In this document: piece after piece, positions 9,954 through 20,172 of the stretch | Numbering within the stretch: the first letter of the stretch is position 1 | Layout of the letters: each line of letters begins with the position of its first letter | NCBI RefSeq assembly: GCF_011516655.1 | Contig: NZ_WOSV01000002.1 | Coordinates: 62,001 to 126,000, forward strand | DNA: 64,000 nt | Reading direction: 5' to 3' | Origin: Acetobacter thailandicus | GTDB lineage: Bacteria > Pseudomonadota > Alphaproteobacteria > Acetobacterales > Acetobacteraceae | Notes under the pieces: model-generated | Seen by the model: the letters and a program-made list of their open reading frames with translations, nothing else | Database searches by the model: none | What the model was told of the DNA's origin: nothing | Made by a program: the position numbers and the translations under genes

Positions 9954-12620
9954 TCATAACATCGATTCTGGCTCAGAGCTTTCTAACTCTTTACGCAGCT
10001 CATAAAGAATATCCAGGGCTGAGCGGGGCGTCAGAGTATCGAGGTCCAGCTCGAGCAAACGTGCTTTTAGCGCATTTTCATCCTGTTGCGGTAATATCTT
10101 CTGCGCTTCAAACAAAGGAAGGGGTTTTACTCCGACAGAGTGTTGCGCTTCAAGTTCGTTCAGAAGCCTGCGGGCTCTCTCAACAACCTGAGGTGGCACG
10201 CCAGCCAGCATCGCCACATGTACACCCCAGCTTTTTTTTGCTGATCCTGCAAGGACTTCATGTAAAAAAACAATACGCCCCTGCCACTCTCTCACTGCCA
10301 TGGTATGCAGGGAGAGACGAGGCAAAACTTCTGCCAGACCTGATAATTCATGAAAGTGAGTTGCAAAAATAGCACGACAGCGTATCGTTGAATGCAGAGC
10401 TTCAAGCACTGCCCAGGCGATGGAAAGACCATCCAGGGTTGCTGTTCCTCTGCCAATTTCATCAACCACGACCAGAGAGTTCGGCCCGGCCTGATTAAGA
10501 ATCGCAGCCGTTTCAGTCATTTCAACCATAAAGGTCGAACGACCACGCGCGAGATCATCTGAGGCACCAACACGCGAGAAAAGCTGATCAACAATGCCGA
10601 TATGCGCTTTTTCAGCAGCAACGGGGAAGCCCCCCTGAGCAAGAATAACCGCGAAAGCTGTCTGCCGGAGGAAGGTTGATTTACCAGCCATATTCGGACC
10701 GGTAAGCAGCATAACACTGCGCCCGGGAGAAAGATCACAGTCATTCGGTGTGAAACGCCCGTCTGATGGCAATGCGGCCTCTACCACAGGATGACGACAC
10801 CCCCGCACATCGAAGGCCTGATCCTGCGTGACCTCGGGGCGACACCAGCTTCCACCCGCGGCAAGGCCTGCGCACGACTGAAACACGTCAAGCACAGCAA
10901 GAGCCTGAGCCAGAGGTGGCAGATCACTCTCTGCCAACGCAGCCTCTGCCAACTGACGAAATAAAACCCGCTCACGCGCGGCAGCATGATCTGCTGCCTC
11001 AGAAATTTTCGTATCAAGCTCAGAGAGTTCTTCTGTGCAAAAGCGCGAACTGGTGGCCGTGCCCTGCCTGAACAGGAGATCTTCACGATCTTTCAAACGC
11101 TTACCAGCCGCCGCAGGCACCTCAATGACGTAACCAAGCTGCGCATGATGTTTAATTTTAAGCGTTGTAACACCAAAGCGATCGGCATAGGCATTCTGCA
11201 GGCTGGCAATAACCCGGCGTGAGTTATCACGCAGCGCACGGGAGTCATCGAGCTGCGCATCATAACCCGGTGCAATCACCCCGCCATCCTCAAGACGGGC
11301 TGGCAGCTCTTCAGCCAGCGCACGAACAAGCTCCTGTTCAAGTGCCGCAGCTTTACCAAGCTGACCGACAGCCCTGATCAGAGCTGATGGCAAATCATTT
11401 TTATTATCAAAGGCAGAAGCAGCAACCCGTGCGGCAGCCAGACCATCTCTGACCGCAGACAGATCACGTGGCTGGCCACGCCCCAGAGAGAGACGCCCCA
11501 GAGCACGGGCAATGTCAGGCGCTCTTTTTAAAGCTTCACGCAGTACATTACGGGCAGCCGGGGCCTCTTTCAGCCAGCACCAGCCATCCTGACGATCCGT
11601 GATGCGGGCAACATCTGTCAGCGGAGAAGCCAGCCATTCGGCTAAAAGGCGGGCTCCCGCAGCTGTCACAGTTCTGTTCACAGCCGAGAACAGCGTATGC
11701 TCCACACCGCCATCACGGGCACGCAAAATATCGAGACTTGAACGTGTTGCCGGGTCAATCCCCATGGTGCTGCCGTCCGCCTGTGGCATGGGACGGGCGA
11801 GTCGCGGGAGCTGTCCTGCCTGACTGCGCCTGACAAACTCAACAGCAAGAGCGGCCGCGACCGCTTCTTCATCCGCAAAGGTACCAAAAGCATCAAGGCT
11901 TGCTACCCCAAAGTCTGCCGCAAGGCGTTTTCGCGATGACTCTGCTGGTGAGGAAGGCATTTCAGGTGCACGGCGGCTATCAAAATCACCCAGCTCAAGC
12001 TGTGCCGGTGCCAGAATTTCAGCCGGATCAAGGCGGGCGAGTAACCCGGGCAAAGCGGCTGCATTGATGCTGGCTGTTTCGAAAATACCAGTTGAAACGT
12101 CAATCCAGGCAGCCCCCAGAGGAGCCTGAGACTGTGCTGCGACCTCAGCATTTTTATCAGCTCTTCCGCGCCGGGGAGCTACACCCTCTGCCAGGGCCAG
12201 CAGCAGGTTAGAGCGACCGGGCTCAAGCAGCTCATCTTCCGTCAGGGTACCAGGTGTAACCACGCGCACCACAGCACGGGCCAGCGGACCTTTACCTGCG
12301 CCCTTGCCTTTACGCGGCGCTTCTGTCTGCTCAGCTACTGCGACACGAAAGCCACGACGGATAAGACGCGCAAGGTAAGCCGATGCCGCAGCAACCGGAA
12401 CACCACACATCGGTATCGGCTCACCCGCGTGCGAGCCACGCGCTGTCAGCGCAATATCAAGTGCCGCTGCCGCTCCTTTGGCATCATCAAAAAAGAGCTC
12501 ATAAAAATCACCCATACGAAAAAACAGCAGTGCCTCAGGGTTTTCAGCCTTTAGCGTGAACCACTGGAGCATGGCGGGCGTTGCACCCTCAGAAGAATAA
12601 CGTGTCATGCCCGGCATCAT
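9954..12620 (-). CDS. mutS: DNA mismatch repair protein MutS
   Basis: Recognises mismatches and recruits MutL. About 888 aa from the ATG at 12620. N-terminal mismatch-binding domain with the FFRMGDFYELF motif (the Phe-x-Glu type wedge), connector and lever domains, then the ATPase domain with Walker A GPNMAGKST and DEIGRGT, and the ATFHELSGLAE-type segment (here FATHFHELSGLAE). The upstream TPR gene stops at 12650, so starts inside it (the open frame reaches 12713) are unlikely. Candidates are ATG 12620, 12617 and 12608; none has a strong RBS. Followed by glnD. Confidence 0.96.
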   Translation of the reverse strand: MMPGMTRYSSEGATPAMLQWFTLKAENPEALLFFRMGDFYELFFDDAKGAAAALDIALTARGSHAGEPIPMCGVPVAAASAYLARLIRRGFRVAVAEQTEAPRKGKGAGKGPLARAVVRVVTPGTLTEDELLEPGRSNLLLALAEGVAPRRGRADKNAEVAAQSQAPLGAAWIDVSTGIFETASINAAALPGLLARLDPAEILAPAQLELGDFDSRRAPEMPSSPAESSRKRLAADFGVASLDAFGTFADEEAVAAALAVEFVRRSQAGQLPRLARPMPQADGSTMGIDPATRSSLDILRARDGGVEHTLFSAVNRTVTAAGARLLAEWLASPLTDVARITDRQDGWCWLKEAPAARNVLREALKRAPDIARALGRLSLGRGQPRDLSAVRDGLAAARVAASAFDNKNDLPSALIRAVGQLGKAAALEQELVRALAEELPARLEDGGVIAPGYDAQLDDSRALRDNSRRVIASLQNAYADRFGVTTLKIKHHAQLGYVIEVPAAAGKRLKDREDLLFRQGTATSSRFCTEELSELDTKISEAADHAAARERVLFRQLAEAALAESDLPPLAQALAVLDVFQSCAGLAAGGSWCRPEVTQDQAFDVRGCRHPVVEAALPSDGRFTPNDCDLSPGRSVMLLTGPNMAGKSTFLRQTAFAVILAQGGFPVAAEKAHIGIVDQLFSRVGASDDLARGRSTFMVEMTETAAILNQAGPNSLVVVDEIGRGTATLDGLSIAWAVLEALHSTIRCRAIFATHFHELSGLAEVLPRLSLHTMAVREWQGRIVFLHEVLAGSAKKSWGVHVAMLAGVPPQVVERARRLLNELEAQHSVGVKPLPLFEAQKILPQQDENALKARLLELDLDTLTPRSALDILYELRKELESSEPESML

Positions 12621-12649
12621 AAGAAAGTCGCAAAAGAGAGCAACACTCT

Positions 12650-14536
12650 TTAAGCCCGTTTTTCTACAAACTGCGACAGAGCCCTTACCACCTGTGCAAC
12701 AGGCTCTGCCCATGGCTGCATCCCCTCACCCGGTGCAGGCTGTGTCATAACCCTCACGGAGGGATACCACCGGCTTACAACCTCACCAGATGAACTGCGC
12801 ATGCATGAGCCCTCCGCCCATCGCCAGTCCCCTCCGAAACGATTTAAAAGCCAGGTCGGTTTGCCCATCAGGCCGGCCAGATGTGCAATAGCCGTATCCG
12901 CTGTCACAACCCCCTCAAGCGTAGCAATCAGAGCAGCTGTCTGCAGCATATCTCCTCCCGGCAACGGCCTCAGTGGGAATGTCGGAGAGCTTATACTGTC
13001 ACCCTGCAAAGACTGGTAACAAACCCCTGCGACCTCTCCGAATGGTGCAAGACATACCGGGTTGAGAGAGCGACGTCTGTCAAACCGATAGGCAGGGTTA
13101 CCTGCCCAGCACAGCCCGATAGTCACATTTGCCGGATCGGTTTGTACGCCCCCCTCCCTAACGGAAGGGACAGAAAATGAAAGCTGGCAGGACACAGGTT
13201 CATCCTGCCCCAGTACATAAGGCAGACTTAACAGCGAACAGGCTGCAACGGCACCACACTTTGCACCACAACTCTCAGCGTTAAGAAACGTCATACGCTG
13301 CCGTTGCGTAAAACAGGCTGCGTTAAAAAAACTATACAGGCTTTGTGGCACGCTTAGTATAACTGGCGCGCGCTCAGCTGCTGCATCAATATAGCGCATA
13401 AACTGAAGCGTATCTCCAAGCCCCTGCTCGGCATAAAGCAGAACGGGCTGAGCCTGTTGCTGCCCATGCCACTCCGGCAGCCCCTGATGCCCTCCGGACG
13501 GCGCAATCAGTTTACGATTTTCGAAAAGTGCCCATCCTTCATGAAAGCGGCCATCAGCCAGCAACAGGGTGCTCAGGTTAAACCGCGCTCTGACGCGATC
13601 AGCATCAGGAGCTGCCTGATTACCTGCTACGGCACGAAACAAACTTTCTGCTTTATCTGCCTCACCACTATCTGCCAGGGCTGTGCCCAGATTAACGACA
13701 AGCCGTGCGTCATCAGGCTCCAGAGCAAGCGCGTAATGAAGCTCAGACACGGCCTGAGGCAAGTCACCCAGTGCCATATGCACCAGCCCCAGATTACTCC
13801 GTGTTCTCGATGCATCAGGTTTCAGCCTGGCAGAATCGGATAACAGCTGACGCGCCTCGTCAAACCTGCTGGTTTCAAACAGCGCCACACCATAATTTGA
13901 CAAAGCTGCTGCATTATCAGGCAGAGCTTTTGCAACCGCTGAAAAATAGGGGCGCGCCTCATCTATCCGCCCGGCTTTCTCAAGCAAAAGGGCATGCTGA
14001 TTTTGTGAAAAAATATCATCAGGTGTCAGCAAAACTGCTTTTTCTGAAACCGCAACAGCCTCAACGACCTTACCCTGCCGGGCAAGAAAGGCAGCAAGGC
14101 CTGAGTGATACTCAGCCTCAAGCGGGCGCAAGCGCAGAGCATTGCGCAAAGCCTGCTCAGCATGATCTGTACGATTCTGCGCTTCCAGCACCTCAGCCAT
14201 CGCCAGGTGCGCCCTGGGGTCGCGGGGGCACTCCGCTACCGCCACATTAACCGCAGCCCGTGCCTCCTCATAATGACCGAGAGCCAGCAAGGCCAGCCCC
14301 AGAGTTATATGAAAATGCGCTTCAGGCCTGAGCTGTATGGCCTGCCCCGCAAGCCCCGCAGCTGCCTTAGCATCACCACCGGCACGGACAACACAGGCCA
14401 TAGCGTGCCAGGCATCAGCATCAGCAGGGTTTGTATCCAGCACGTTACGGAGCATATCCGCGGCACGCTCTGCATCTCCCTGAGCAAGCCAGCTCAGTGC
14501 CATCCCGACCGGACCGGCCTCAGAAGAGTGTGACAT
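12650..14536 (-). CDS. TPR protein with glycosyltransferase-like C-terminal domain
   Basis: 628 aa. About ten tetratricopeptide repeats fill residues 1 to about 330 (repeated A..Y...G....A patterns such as AEYHSGLAAFLARQGKVVEA). The C-terminal 250 residues match the GT9/GT41-like region found in many alphaproteobacterial TPR proteins, including VTIGLCWAGNPAYRFDRRRS and ADTAIAHLAGLMGKPTWLLN. Such proteins are predicted glycosyltransferases or scaffolds; the donor and acceptor are unknown. There is no signal peptide. It lies upstream of mutS with 29 nt between stop and the chosen mutS start, so the two are probably cotranscribed. Divergent from the M32 peptidase. Confidence 0.8.
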   Translation of the reverse strand: MSHSSEAGPVGMALSWLAQGDAERAADMLRNVLDTNPADADAWHAMACVVRAGGDAKAAAGLAGQAIQLRPEAHFHITLGLALLALGHYEEARAAVNVAVAECPRDPRAHLAMAEVLEAQNRTDHAEQALRNALRLRPLEAEYHSGLAAFLARQGKVVEAVAVSEKAVLLTPDDIFSQNQHALLLEKAGRIDEARPYFSAVAKALPDNAAALSNYGVALFETSRFDEARQLLSDSARLKPDASRTRSNLGLVHMALGDLPQAVSELHYALALEPDDARLVVNLGTALADSGEADKAESLFRAVAGNQAAPDADRVRARFNLSTLLLADGRFHEGWALFENRKLIAPSGGHQGLPEWHGQQQAQPVLLYAEQGLGDTLQFMRYIDAAAERAPVILSVPQSLYSFFNAACFTQRQRMTFLNAESCGAKCGAVAACSLLSLPYVLGQDEPVSCQLSFSVPSVREGGVQTDPANVTIGLCWAGNPAYRFDRRRSLNPVCLAPFGEVAGVCYQSLQGDSISSPTFPLRPLPGGDMLQTAALIATLEGVVTADTAIAHLAGLMGKPTWLLNRFGGDWRWAEGSCMRSSSGEVVSRWYPSVRVMTQPAPGEGMQPWAEPVAQVVRALSQFVEKRA

Positions 14537-14629
14537 AGTGCGTATTCTCCCTCTGCCACGCTCTGGCAGCTATGAGATATGTGACAACAAAACTTTTCGA
14601 TTACCCCGTTCGTGCGGTATGCTGCCCGT

Positions 14630-16144
14630 ATGACCACGACCTATCAAGCTCTTGAGCGCCACTTTGCCCGTCTTTCCTCTCTCAGAGATGCTTCAGGCAT
14701 TCTGTCATGGGATAAAGAAGTCATCATGCCACATGGTGCTGCCGAACGACGCGGCGATGTGCTGGCCACCCTGGCCGGCCTTGAGCATGAGATGACTGTA
14801 TCAGCGAAAACGGCTGATCTGCTTGATGCCGCAGAGGCGCTGCCTGCTGAACGCCTGACACCCTGGCAACGCACAAACCTGGCTCTGATGCGTCGCAGTT
14901 ATCAGCAGGCCACTGCTCTGCCCGGTGATCTGGTTGAAGCTCTGACGCAGGCAACAACCCGTAGTGAAATGGCCTGGCGCGAAGCAAGAGAAAACAGCGA
15001 TTATGCAGGCTACCTGCCTCATTTGCAGGAGGTTCTTACCCTCACGCAGCAGACCGCCCGCGCCAGAGCGGATGCTCTGGGCCTCTCCCCCTATGATGCG
15101 CTGCTTGATACTTTCGACCCCGGCACCCGTCAGAGCGATATTGACCCGATTTTTACGCAGCTTCAGGCGCAGTTACCTGAACTGATTGGTTCCGTGCTTG
15201 ATCGTCAGGCAGCGCTGCCACCTGCCCTCCCTCTGCAGGGCCCGTTCCCCACCAGCAGGCAGGAGGCTCTGGGCCGCAGCCTGATGCAGCAGCTTGGCTT
15301 TAATGCCGCACGCGGCCGCCTTGATGTCAGTCTTCATCCCTTCTGTGGTGGTGCGACATATGATGTCAGAATAACCACGCGCTACGACGAGTCTGACTTT
15401 ATTCCCGCCATGATGGGTATTATCCATGAAACCGGGCACGCGCTCTACGATCAGGGGCTGCCTGCTGAGTGGATCTCTCAGCCGGTTGGTCAGGCTGGCG
15501 GCATGACACTACATGAGAGCCAGTCTCTGATAATGGAAATGCAGATCTGCCGTTCACGGCCTTTTGCCGACTGGCTGGCACCTGTTGTACAAAAAGGCAT
15601 GAACGCGCCGGACACTAAAGCCTGGCAGGCCGACAACCTGCACCGCCACCTGACACAGGTGAGCCCGGGCTTTATTCGTGTGGATGCTGATGAGGTGACC
15701 TACCCCGCACATATTCTACTGCGCTATAAACTTGAAAAAGCGCTGATCTCAGGTGACCTCGCGCTCAAAGATCTGCCGGCTGCATTTAATGACGGCATCC
15801 ATTCTCTGCTGGGACTGAAGGTGCCCGATGACCGCCGGGGATGCCTGCAGGATATTCACTGGCCAGAGGGGCTGTTTGGTTACTTCCCCTGCTATGCCCT
15901 GGGAGCTATGGCCGCAGCGCAGCTGCGTGCTGCTGCCTGCACACAAAACCCTGATATTTTACCCTCTGTTGCACGTGGTGACTTTACACCACTGCTGACA
16001 TGGCTGCGTACAAACGTGCATAGTAAAGCATCGAGTGCTCCCCTTCAGGATATTCTGAAAAATGCCACCGGCGCTCCATTGCAGGCTGACGCATTTCTGA
16101 CTCATATCCGCCGACGCTACCTTGATCAGGCAGCTGATGCCTGA
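14630..16144 (+). CDS. carboxypeptidase Taq (M32 family metallopeptidase)
   Basis: A metal-dependent carboxypeptidase of the thermostable CP family, cytoplasmic. 504 aa from ATG 14630, the family's typical length; a GTG at 14612 would add six residues. The zinc motif is HETGH (266-270) within MMGIIHETGHALYDQGLP. The M32 signatures HPFCGG, DVRITTRYDE and the conserved HESQSL..E region (third ligand) follow in order. It is alone on the forward strand, divergent from the TPR gene; the next gene starts 66 nt later. Confidence 0.95.
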   Translation: MTTTYQALERHFARLSSLRDASGILSWDKEVIMPHGAAERRGDVLATLAGLEHEMTVSAKTADLLDAAEALPAERLTPWQRTNLALMRRSYQQATALPGDLVEALTQATTRSEMAWREARENSDYAGYLPHLQEVLTLTQQTARARADALGLSPYDALLDTFDPGTRQSDIDPIFTQLQAQLPELIGSVLDRQAALPPALPLQGPFPTSRQEALGRSLMQQLGFNAARGRLDVSLHPFCGGATYDVRITTRYDESDFIPAMMGIIHETGHALYDQGLPAEWISQPVGQAGGMTLHESQSLIMEMQICRSRPFADWLAPVVQKGMNAPDTKAWQADNLHRHLTQVSPGFIRVDADEVTYPAHILLRYKLEKALISGDLALKDLPAAFNDGIHSLLGLKVPDDRRGCLQDIHWPEGLFGYFPCYALGAMAAAQLRAAACTQNPDILPSVARGDFTPLLTWLRTNVHSKASSAPLQDILKNATGAPLQADAFLTHIRRRYLDQAADA

Positions 16145-16210
16145 CATCAGATAGAAATAATTGCTGCACCCACTTCATTCCTGCCCTGTCACCTCACGAG
16201 CCGTGTCCTC

Positions 16211-17362
16211 ATGTCTGTAGATTTTTCACGTCGCCTTTTCACTCTCCTTTGTGGCACATGCCTTACACTGGCTGTTTTTACCCCCCAGGCTCAGGCTGCC
16301 CACATGCCAAAGGAGCCTGAGCTCCAGGCTTCAGCCCTGACCCCGGCTCTGCAGTCAGACAAACAGGTATGGGATGCTGTCGTTGTACTGCCTGATGAAA
16401 GACTGGTGCTTGAAGCTCCTGTATGGGTTGGCAACACAGCCCCTCAGCTTTCTGTGACTGCGCCTGACGGCTCACTCTCGCCTTACCCGTCCGCAAGCTG
16501 GAATACGGCAGAAGGCGATGCTGAGAGCAGAATTATCTCAGCCGCTGGCATGACCCTTCTGGCAGACGGCACATTATGGGTGCTCGACAGCGGTGTGCCT
16601 GACCACAAAGCCCCCGCAGTTGCGGCACCGAAACTGCTGCAGATTGATACAAAAACAAACACGGTTGTACGCACCATAACAGTAGAAAGCTCTGCCCTGC
16701 GCAAAGAGAGCATTCTTTCAGGCATCGCTGTTCATGGTATGATGGCCTATGTCCCGGACTCAGGCAGCGCGGCCCTTATTGTCGTTGATCTGAAAACCGG
16801 GCACTCCCGCCGTTTTCTTGACCAGCATCCTGCCCTGGCTGCGCACCGCCCTATACTGACGCCCAAAGGGTCAGTACGGGCTGCAAATGGCCATCTGCTT
16901 GCCATTGATGCCAGTATGATTGCTGTCAGCCCTGACGGACAATGGATCTATGTGCAACCTCCCTGTGGTTATCTCTCACGTATTGGCACAAGTATTTTCA
17001 CAGATCCTTCTGTCACTCCCGCAGCTATGGAGGAAAGTGTCTCTCAGTGGTTTAAAACCCCGACACTTGGCGGCATGACCATAGCACCCGACGGCACCAT
17101 GTACTGGTCTGACGTAACGACAGGCAGTATTCTGAGCTATAGTGGCGGCGTCATTCCTGTTCCCCACCGTCTCATCACAGACCCGAGACTGCAATGGCCA
17201 GCCACACCGGGGCTTGATAAAACGGGCCATCTTTACGTGCCGGCAGCGCAGCTCAACCGCACAGCGGCCTTCACGAATGGCAAGCCAACAATTAAATGGC
17301 CGGTCACGGTTTATAAACTGACACTGCCCACCTCAGCCCCACCTGCTGCCAGCGGAAACTAA
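16211..17362 (+). CDS. secreted major royal jelly protein / Yellow family protein
   Basis: 383 aa with a Sec signal peptide (positively charged start, hydrophobic LFTLLCGTCLTLAVF, cleavage likely near AQA-AHMP). The mature part is a six-bladed propeller-type MRJP/Yellow protein: GMTLLADGTLWVLDSG, ISGIAVHG-type (here LSGIAVHGMMAYVPDSGSAA), SPDGQWIYVQPP and LGGMTIAPDGTMYWSDVTTG are the family's blade motifs. Bacterial members are often annotated as L-dopachrome tautomerase-related, but the enzymatic activity is not established for them. The product is probably periplasmic. It stands between a peptidase and thrC with no obvious functional link. Confidence 0.85.
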   Translation: MSVDFSRRLFTLLCGTCLTLAVFTPQAQAAHMPKEPELQASALTPALQSDKQVWDAVVVLPDERLVLEAPVWVGNTAPQLSVTAPDGSLSPYPSASWNTAEGDAESRIISAAGMTLLADGTLWVLDSGVPDHKAPAVAAPKLLQIDTKTNTVVRTITVESSALRKESILSGIAVHGMMAYVPDSGSAALIVVDLKTGHSRRFLDQHPALAAHRPILTPKGSVRAANGHLLAIDASMIAVSPDGQWIYVQPPCGYLSRIGTSIFTDPSVTPAAMEESVSQWFKTPTLGGMTIAPDGTMYWSDVTTGSILSYSGGVIPVPHRLITDPRLQWPATPGLDKTGHLYVPAAQLNRTAAFTNGKPTIKWPVTVYKLTLPTSAPPAASGN

Positions 17363-17457
17363 ACGACCCCCTCATCTGTTTTTTTGCCTCTGTGCTGTGA
17401 TAACAGATCAGCATAAGAGCTCTTCGCGCCACCTCTTAATCAGAGTATCATCCTGCC

Positions 17458-18855
17458 ATGCGCTATATTTCGACCCGGGGCGAAGCACCCGTTCTCTCCT
17501 TCTCTGACGTTCTGCTGACCGGCCTTGCTGAAGATGGCGGACTGTATCTGCCTCAGACCTGGCCGTCTCTTTCACCGGAGGAGTGGCACGCTCTGCGCGG
17601 GCTGCCTTACCCTGAACTGGCAGCGCGCATTCTCTCTCTGTTCACCGGGGATGATATTGACGAAGCGACGCTGCGGCAGCTGTGTGCAAAAGCGTATGCA
17701 GGTTTTGACCACCCGGCTGTTGTGCCGGTTGTACAGCTTGAAAACGGCCTGTTTGTACAGGAGCTGTTTCATGGTCCAACCCTGGCCTTTAAAGATATGG
17801 CCATGCAAATTCTGGGACATTTGTTTGAGCATGTCCTCAGCGAGCGTGACAGTCATGTGACCATTGTTGGCGCAACATCAGGCGACACAGGTTCGGCCGC
17901 TATTGAGGCCTGCCGTGGCCGCAAAAGACTGTCGGTCATCATTCTGCACCCCAAAGGCCGTACGTCAGAAGTACAGCGCCGGCAGATGACCACAGTGCAT
18001 GAAGCCAATGTGACCAACCTGGCTGTTGAAGGCACTTTCGATGACTGTCAGGACCTGGTGAAAGCCTGCTTTGCGGACTTAACCTTCCGCAAAGACATGC
18101 ACCTCTCAGCTGTTAACTCTATCAACTGGGCCCGTATTGCAGCGCAAATTCCTTATTATGTTTATGCTGCCCTGAATTTTGGAGCACCAGGCCAGGATGT
18201 TTCCTTCGCCGTGCCAACAGGTAACTTTGGCAATATTCTTGCTGCGTGGGCTGCTCGCAAAATGGGTCTGCCGGTTAGCAGGCTCTGCGTGGGGTCAAAC
18301 CGCAATGACATTCTGACCCGCTTCCTGAATAAAAATGACATGACAATGAAGGACGTTGTTCCCAGCCTGTCACCGTCAATGGATATTCAGGTCTCATCAA
18401 ACTTTGAACGGCTTCTGTTTGAGCTGCTGGACCGCGATGCCGCCGCCTGCGCACGCATCATGACGTCTTTCCGCAGTTCAGGACACATGGATGTACCAGA
18501 GCAGACATGGGAAAAAGCCAGAACACTCTTCTCCGGCCTTGCACTTGATGATGCTCAGACCGAAGCTGAGATCAGACATCTGCACCAGAATTCTCACTAC
18601 ATGGCTGATCCGCATAGTGCGATCGGCATTGCCGCCGGCCGCAAATTTCGGGATAAAAACAGCCCGATGATTGCCGTTGCAACAGCACATCCGGCGAAAT
18701 TCCCCGATGCTATGGTAGCTGCCACGGGTATACACCCGGCTCTGCCTGAACATCTGGCAGACCTGTTCTCCCGTAAAGAATATTATGAAACCATTCCTGC
18801 TACAGCTGATGCCGTGAAAAATGCTGTGCGTACCGCTGTTGCTAACACACACTAA
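17458..18855 (+). CDS. thrC: threonine synthase
   Basis: Converts O-phosphohomoserine to threonine with PLP, the last step of threonine synthesis. 465 aa. The PLP lysine is Lys112 in HGPTLAFKDMA. Other motifs are VGATSGDTGSAA (phosphate-binding loop) and VPTGNFGNILAAW. It is of the long, yeast/E. coli-type subfamily with the N-terminal MRYISTRG start. 51 nt separate it from the M16 gene; a short GC hairpin there (18870-18886) may act as a weak terminator. Confidence 0.97.
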   Translation: MRYISTRGEAPVLSFSDVLLTGLAEDGGLYLPQTWPSLSPEEWHALRGLPYPELAARILSLFTGDDIDEATLRQLCAKAYAGFDHPAVVPVVQLENGLFVQELFHGPTLAFKDMAMQILGHLFEHVLSERDSHVTIVGATSGDTGSAAIEACRGRKRLSVIILHPKGRTSEVQRRQMTTVHEANVTNLAVEGTFDDCQDLVKACFADLTFRKDMHLSAVNSINWARIAAQIPYYVYAALNFGAPGQDVSFAVPTGNFGNILAAWAARKMGLPVSRLCVGSNRNDILTRFLNKNDMTMKDVVPSLSPSMDIQVSSNFERLLFELLDRDAAACARIMTSFRSSGHMDVPEQTWEKARTLFSGLALDDAQTEAEIRHLHQNSHYMADPHSAIGIAAGRKFRDKNSPMIAVATAHPAKFPDAMVAATGIHPALPEHLADLFSRKEYYETIPATADAVKNAVRTAVANTH

Positions 18856-18869
18856 TTTCTTTTTTTTCA

Positions 18870-18886
18870 GGCCGGTTCTGCCGGCC
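18870..18886 (+). terminator. possible weak terminator after thrC
   Basis: GGCCGG/CCGGCC stem with a 5-nt loop, followed by a mixed ATTGTGTTTT stretch rather than a clean T run. It sits between thrC and the M16 peptidase gene and could only partly stop transcription. Confidence 0.35.
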
Positions 18887-18906
18887 ATTGTGTTTTCAGG
18901 ACAAGA

Positions 18907-20172
18907 ATGACCGACCCTATCAATATTACTCGTCTCCCCTCAGGTCTGACTATCGTAACAGAGCGAATGGAACGTGTAGAAACCATCTCTTTTGGTGCTT
19001 ATGTCTCAACTGGCACACGTGATGAAACCGCTGAAGAAAACGGTGTTTCGCACTTTCTTGAACATATGGCCTTTAAAGGCACAACCCGTCGCTCTGCCCT
19101 GCAGATTGCCGAAGAAATTGAAAATGTCGGCGGTCACATAAACGCCTATACTGCGCGTGAACAGACTGCTTTTTATGTCAAACTTCTCAAAGATAATCTC
19201 GACCTCGGCGTTGATATTATCGGCGATATTCTGACCCACTCGACCTTTGACCCCACTGAGATCGAACGCGAACGCGGCGTAATTTTGCAGGAGATTGGTC
19301 AGGCTAACGATACCCCCGATGATATCGTATTTGACCATTTTCAGTCCAGTGCGTTTCCCGATCAGCCTATGGGGCGCCCGACACTGGGCACAGAACAACT
19401 CATTCAGAATATGAGTCGTGAAACGCTCATGCGCTATATGAGCACTCATTATACCAGCCAGAATATGGTGGTTGCAGCAGCAGGCAACCTCCATCATGAC
19501 GATGTTGTTGAGCGCGTAACGCATTATTTTGCTGACCTGCCCTCAACACCACCGGCCTCACCGGTTCCGGCTCTCTATCGCGGCACAGAATTTCGCCTCG
19601 AAAAACAGCTCGACCAGGCACATGTTGTTCTGGGCTTTCCATCCGTCAGTTTTAATGATCCTGACTATTACGCTATTCTGCTGCTTTCTATGCTGCTGGG
19701 CGGTGGTATGTCTTCACGCCTTTTTCAGGAAATTCGTGAAAAACGCGGGCTGGTTTACTCTGTTTACTCCTTCAATGCGCCATTTGCTGACAGTGGTCTG
19801 TTTGGCATTTATGCCGGCACAGGAGAGAGCCAGTGCGCAGAGCTGGTGCCCGTAATGATTGAAGAACTGCATAAAGTACAAAAACTGGTCAGCGCGGAAG
19901 AACTCTCACGCGCCAAAGCCCAGCTTAAAGCCTCGTTACTGATGTCGCTTGAAAGCACCGGCAGCCGCTGTGAACAGATTGCCCGCCAGCTTCAGCTCTT
20001 TAACCGCATTGTACCGGTTGCTGAAACCACGGCCCGGGTTGAAGCTGTGACTGAAGCAGATATCTGCCGTGTTGCCACGCGTCTCTTTACACAGGCACCA
20101 ACACTGGCAACTCTGGGGCCTATCTCGCACGTTCCCTCATTGCACAGCATTACGGAGGCCCTGGCCACATGA
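18907..20172 (+). CDS. M16 family zinc peptidase (mitochondrial processing peptidase-like)
   Basis: 421 aa with the inverted zinc motif HFLEH (49-53) and the downstream Glu-rich segment TEIERERGVILQEIGQANDT that holds the third ligand and catalytic helix. The C-terminal M16 domain carries the R/Y-type pair region SRLFQEIREKRGLVYSVYSF. This length and architecture match the single-chain alphaproteobacterial homologues of mitochondrial processing peptidase beta. There is no signal peptide, so it is probably cytoplasmic or membrane-associated. AGGA lies 5 nt before the ATG. Its last four bases overlap the next gene's ATGA start, which indicates translational coupling with tldE. Confidence 0.93.
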   Translation: MTDPINITRLPSGLTIVTERMERVETISFGAYVSTGTRDETAEENGVSHFLEHMAFKGTTRRSALQIAEEIENVGGHINAYTAREQTAFYVKLLKDNLDLGVDIIGDILTHSTFDPTEIERERGVILQEIGQANDTPDDIVFDHFQSSAFPDQPMGRPTLGTEQLIQNMSRETLMRYMSTHYTSQNMVVAAAGNLHHDDVVERVTHYFADLPSTPPASPVPALYRGTEFRLEKQLDQAHVVLGFPSVSFNDPDYYAILLLSMLLGGGMSSRLFQEIREKRGLVYSVYSFNAPFADSGLFGIYAGTGESQCAELVPVMIEELHKVQKLVSAEELSRAKAQLKASLLMSLESTGSRCEQIARQLQLFNRIVPVAETTARVEAVTEADICRVATRLFTQAPTLATLGPISHVPSLHSITEALAT

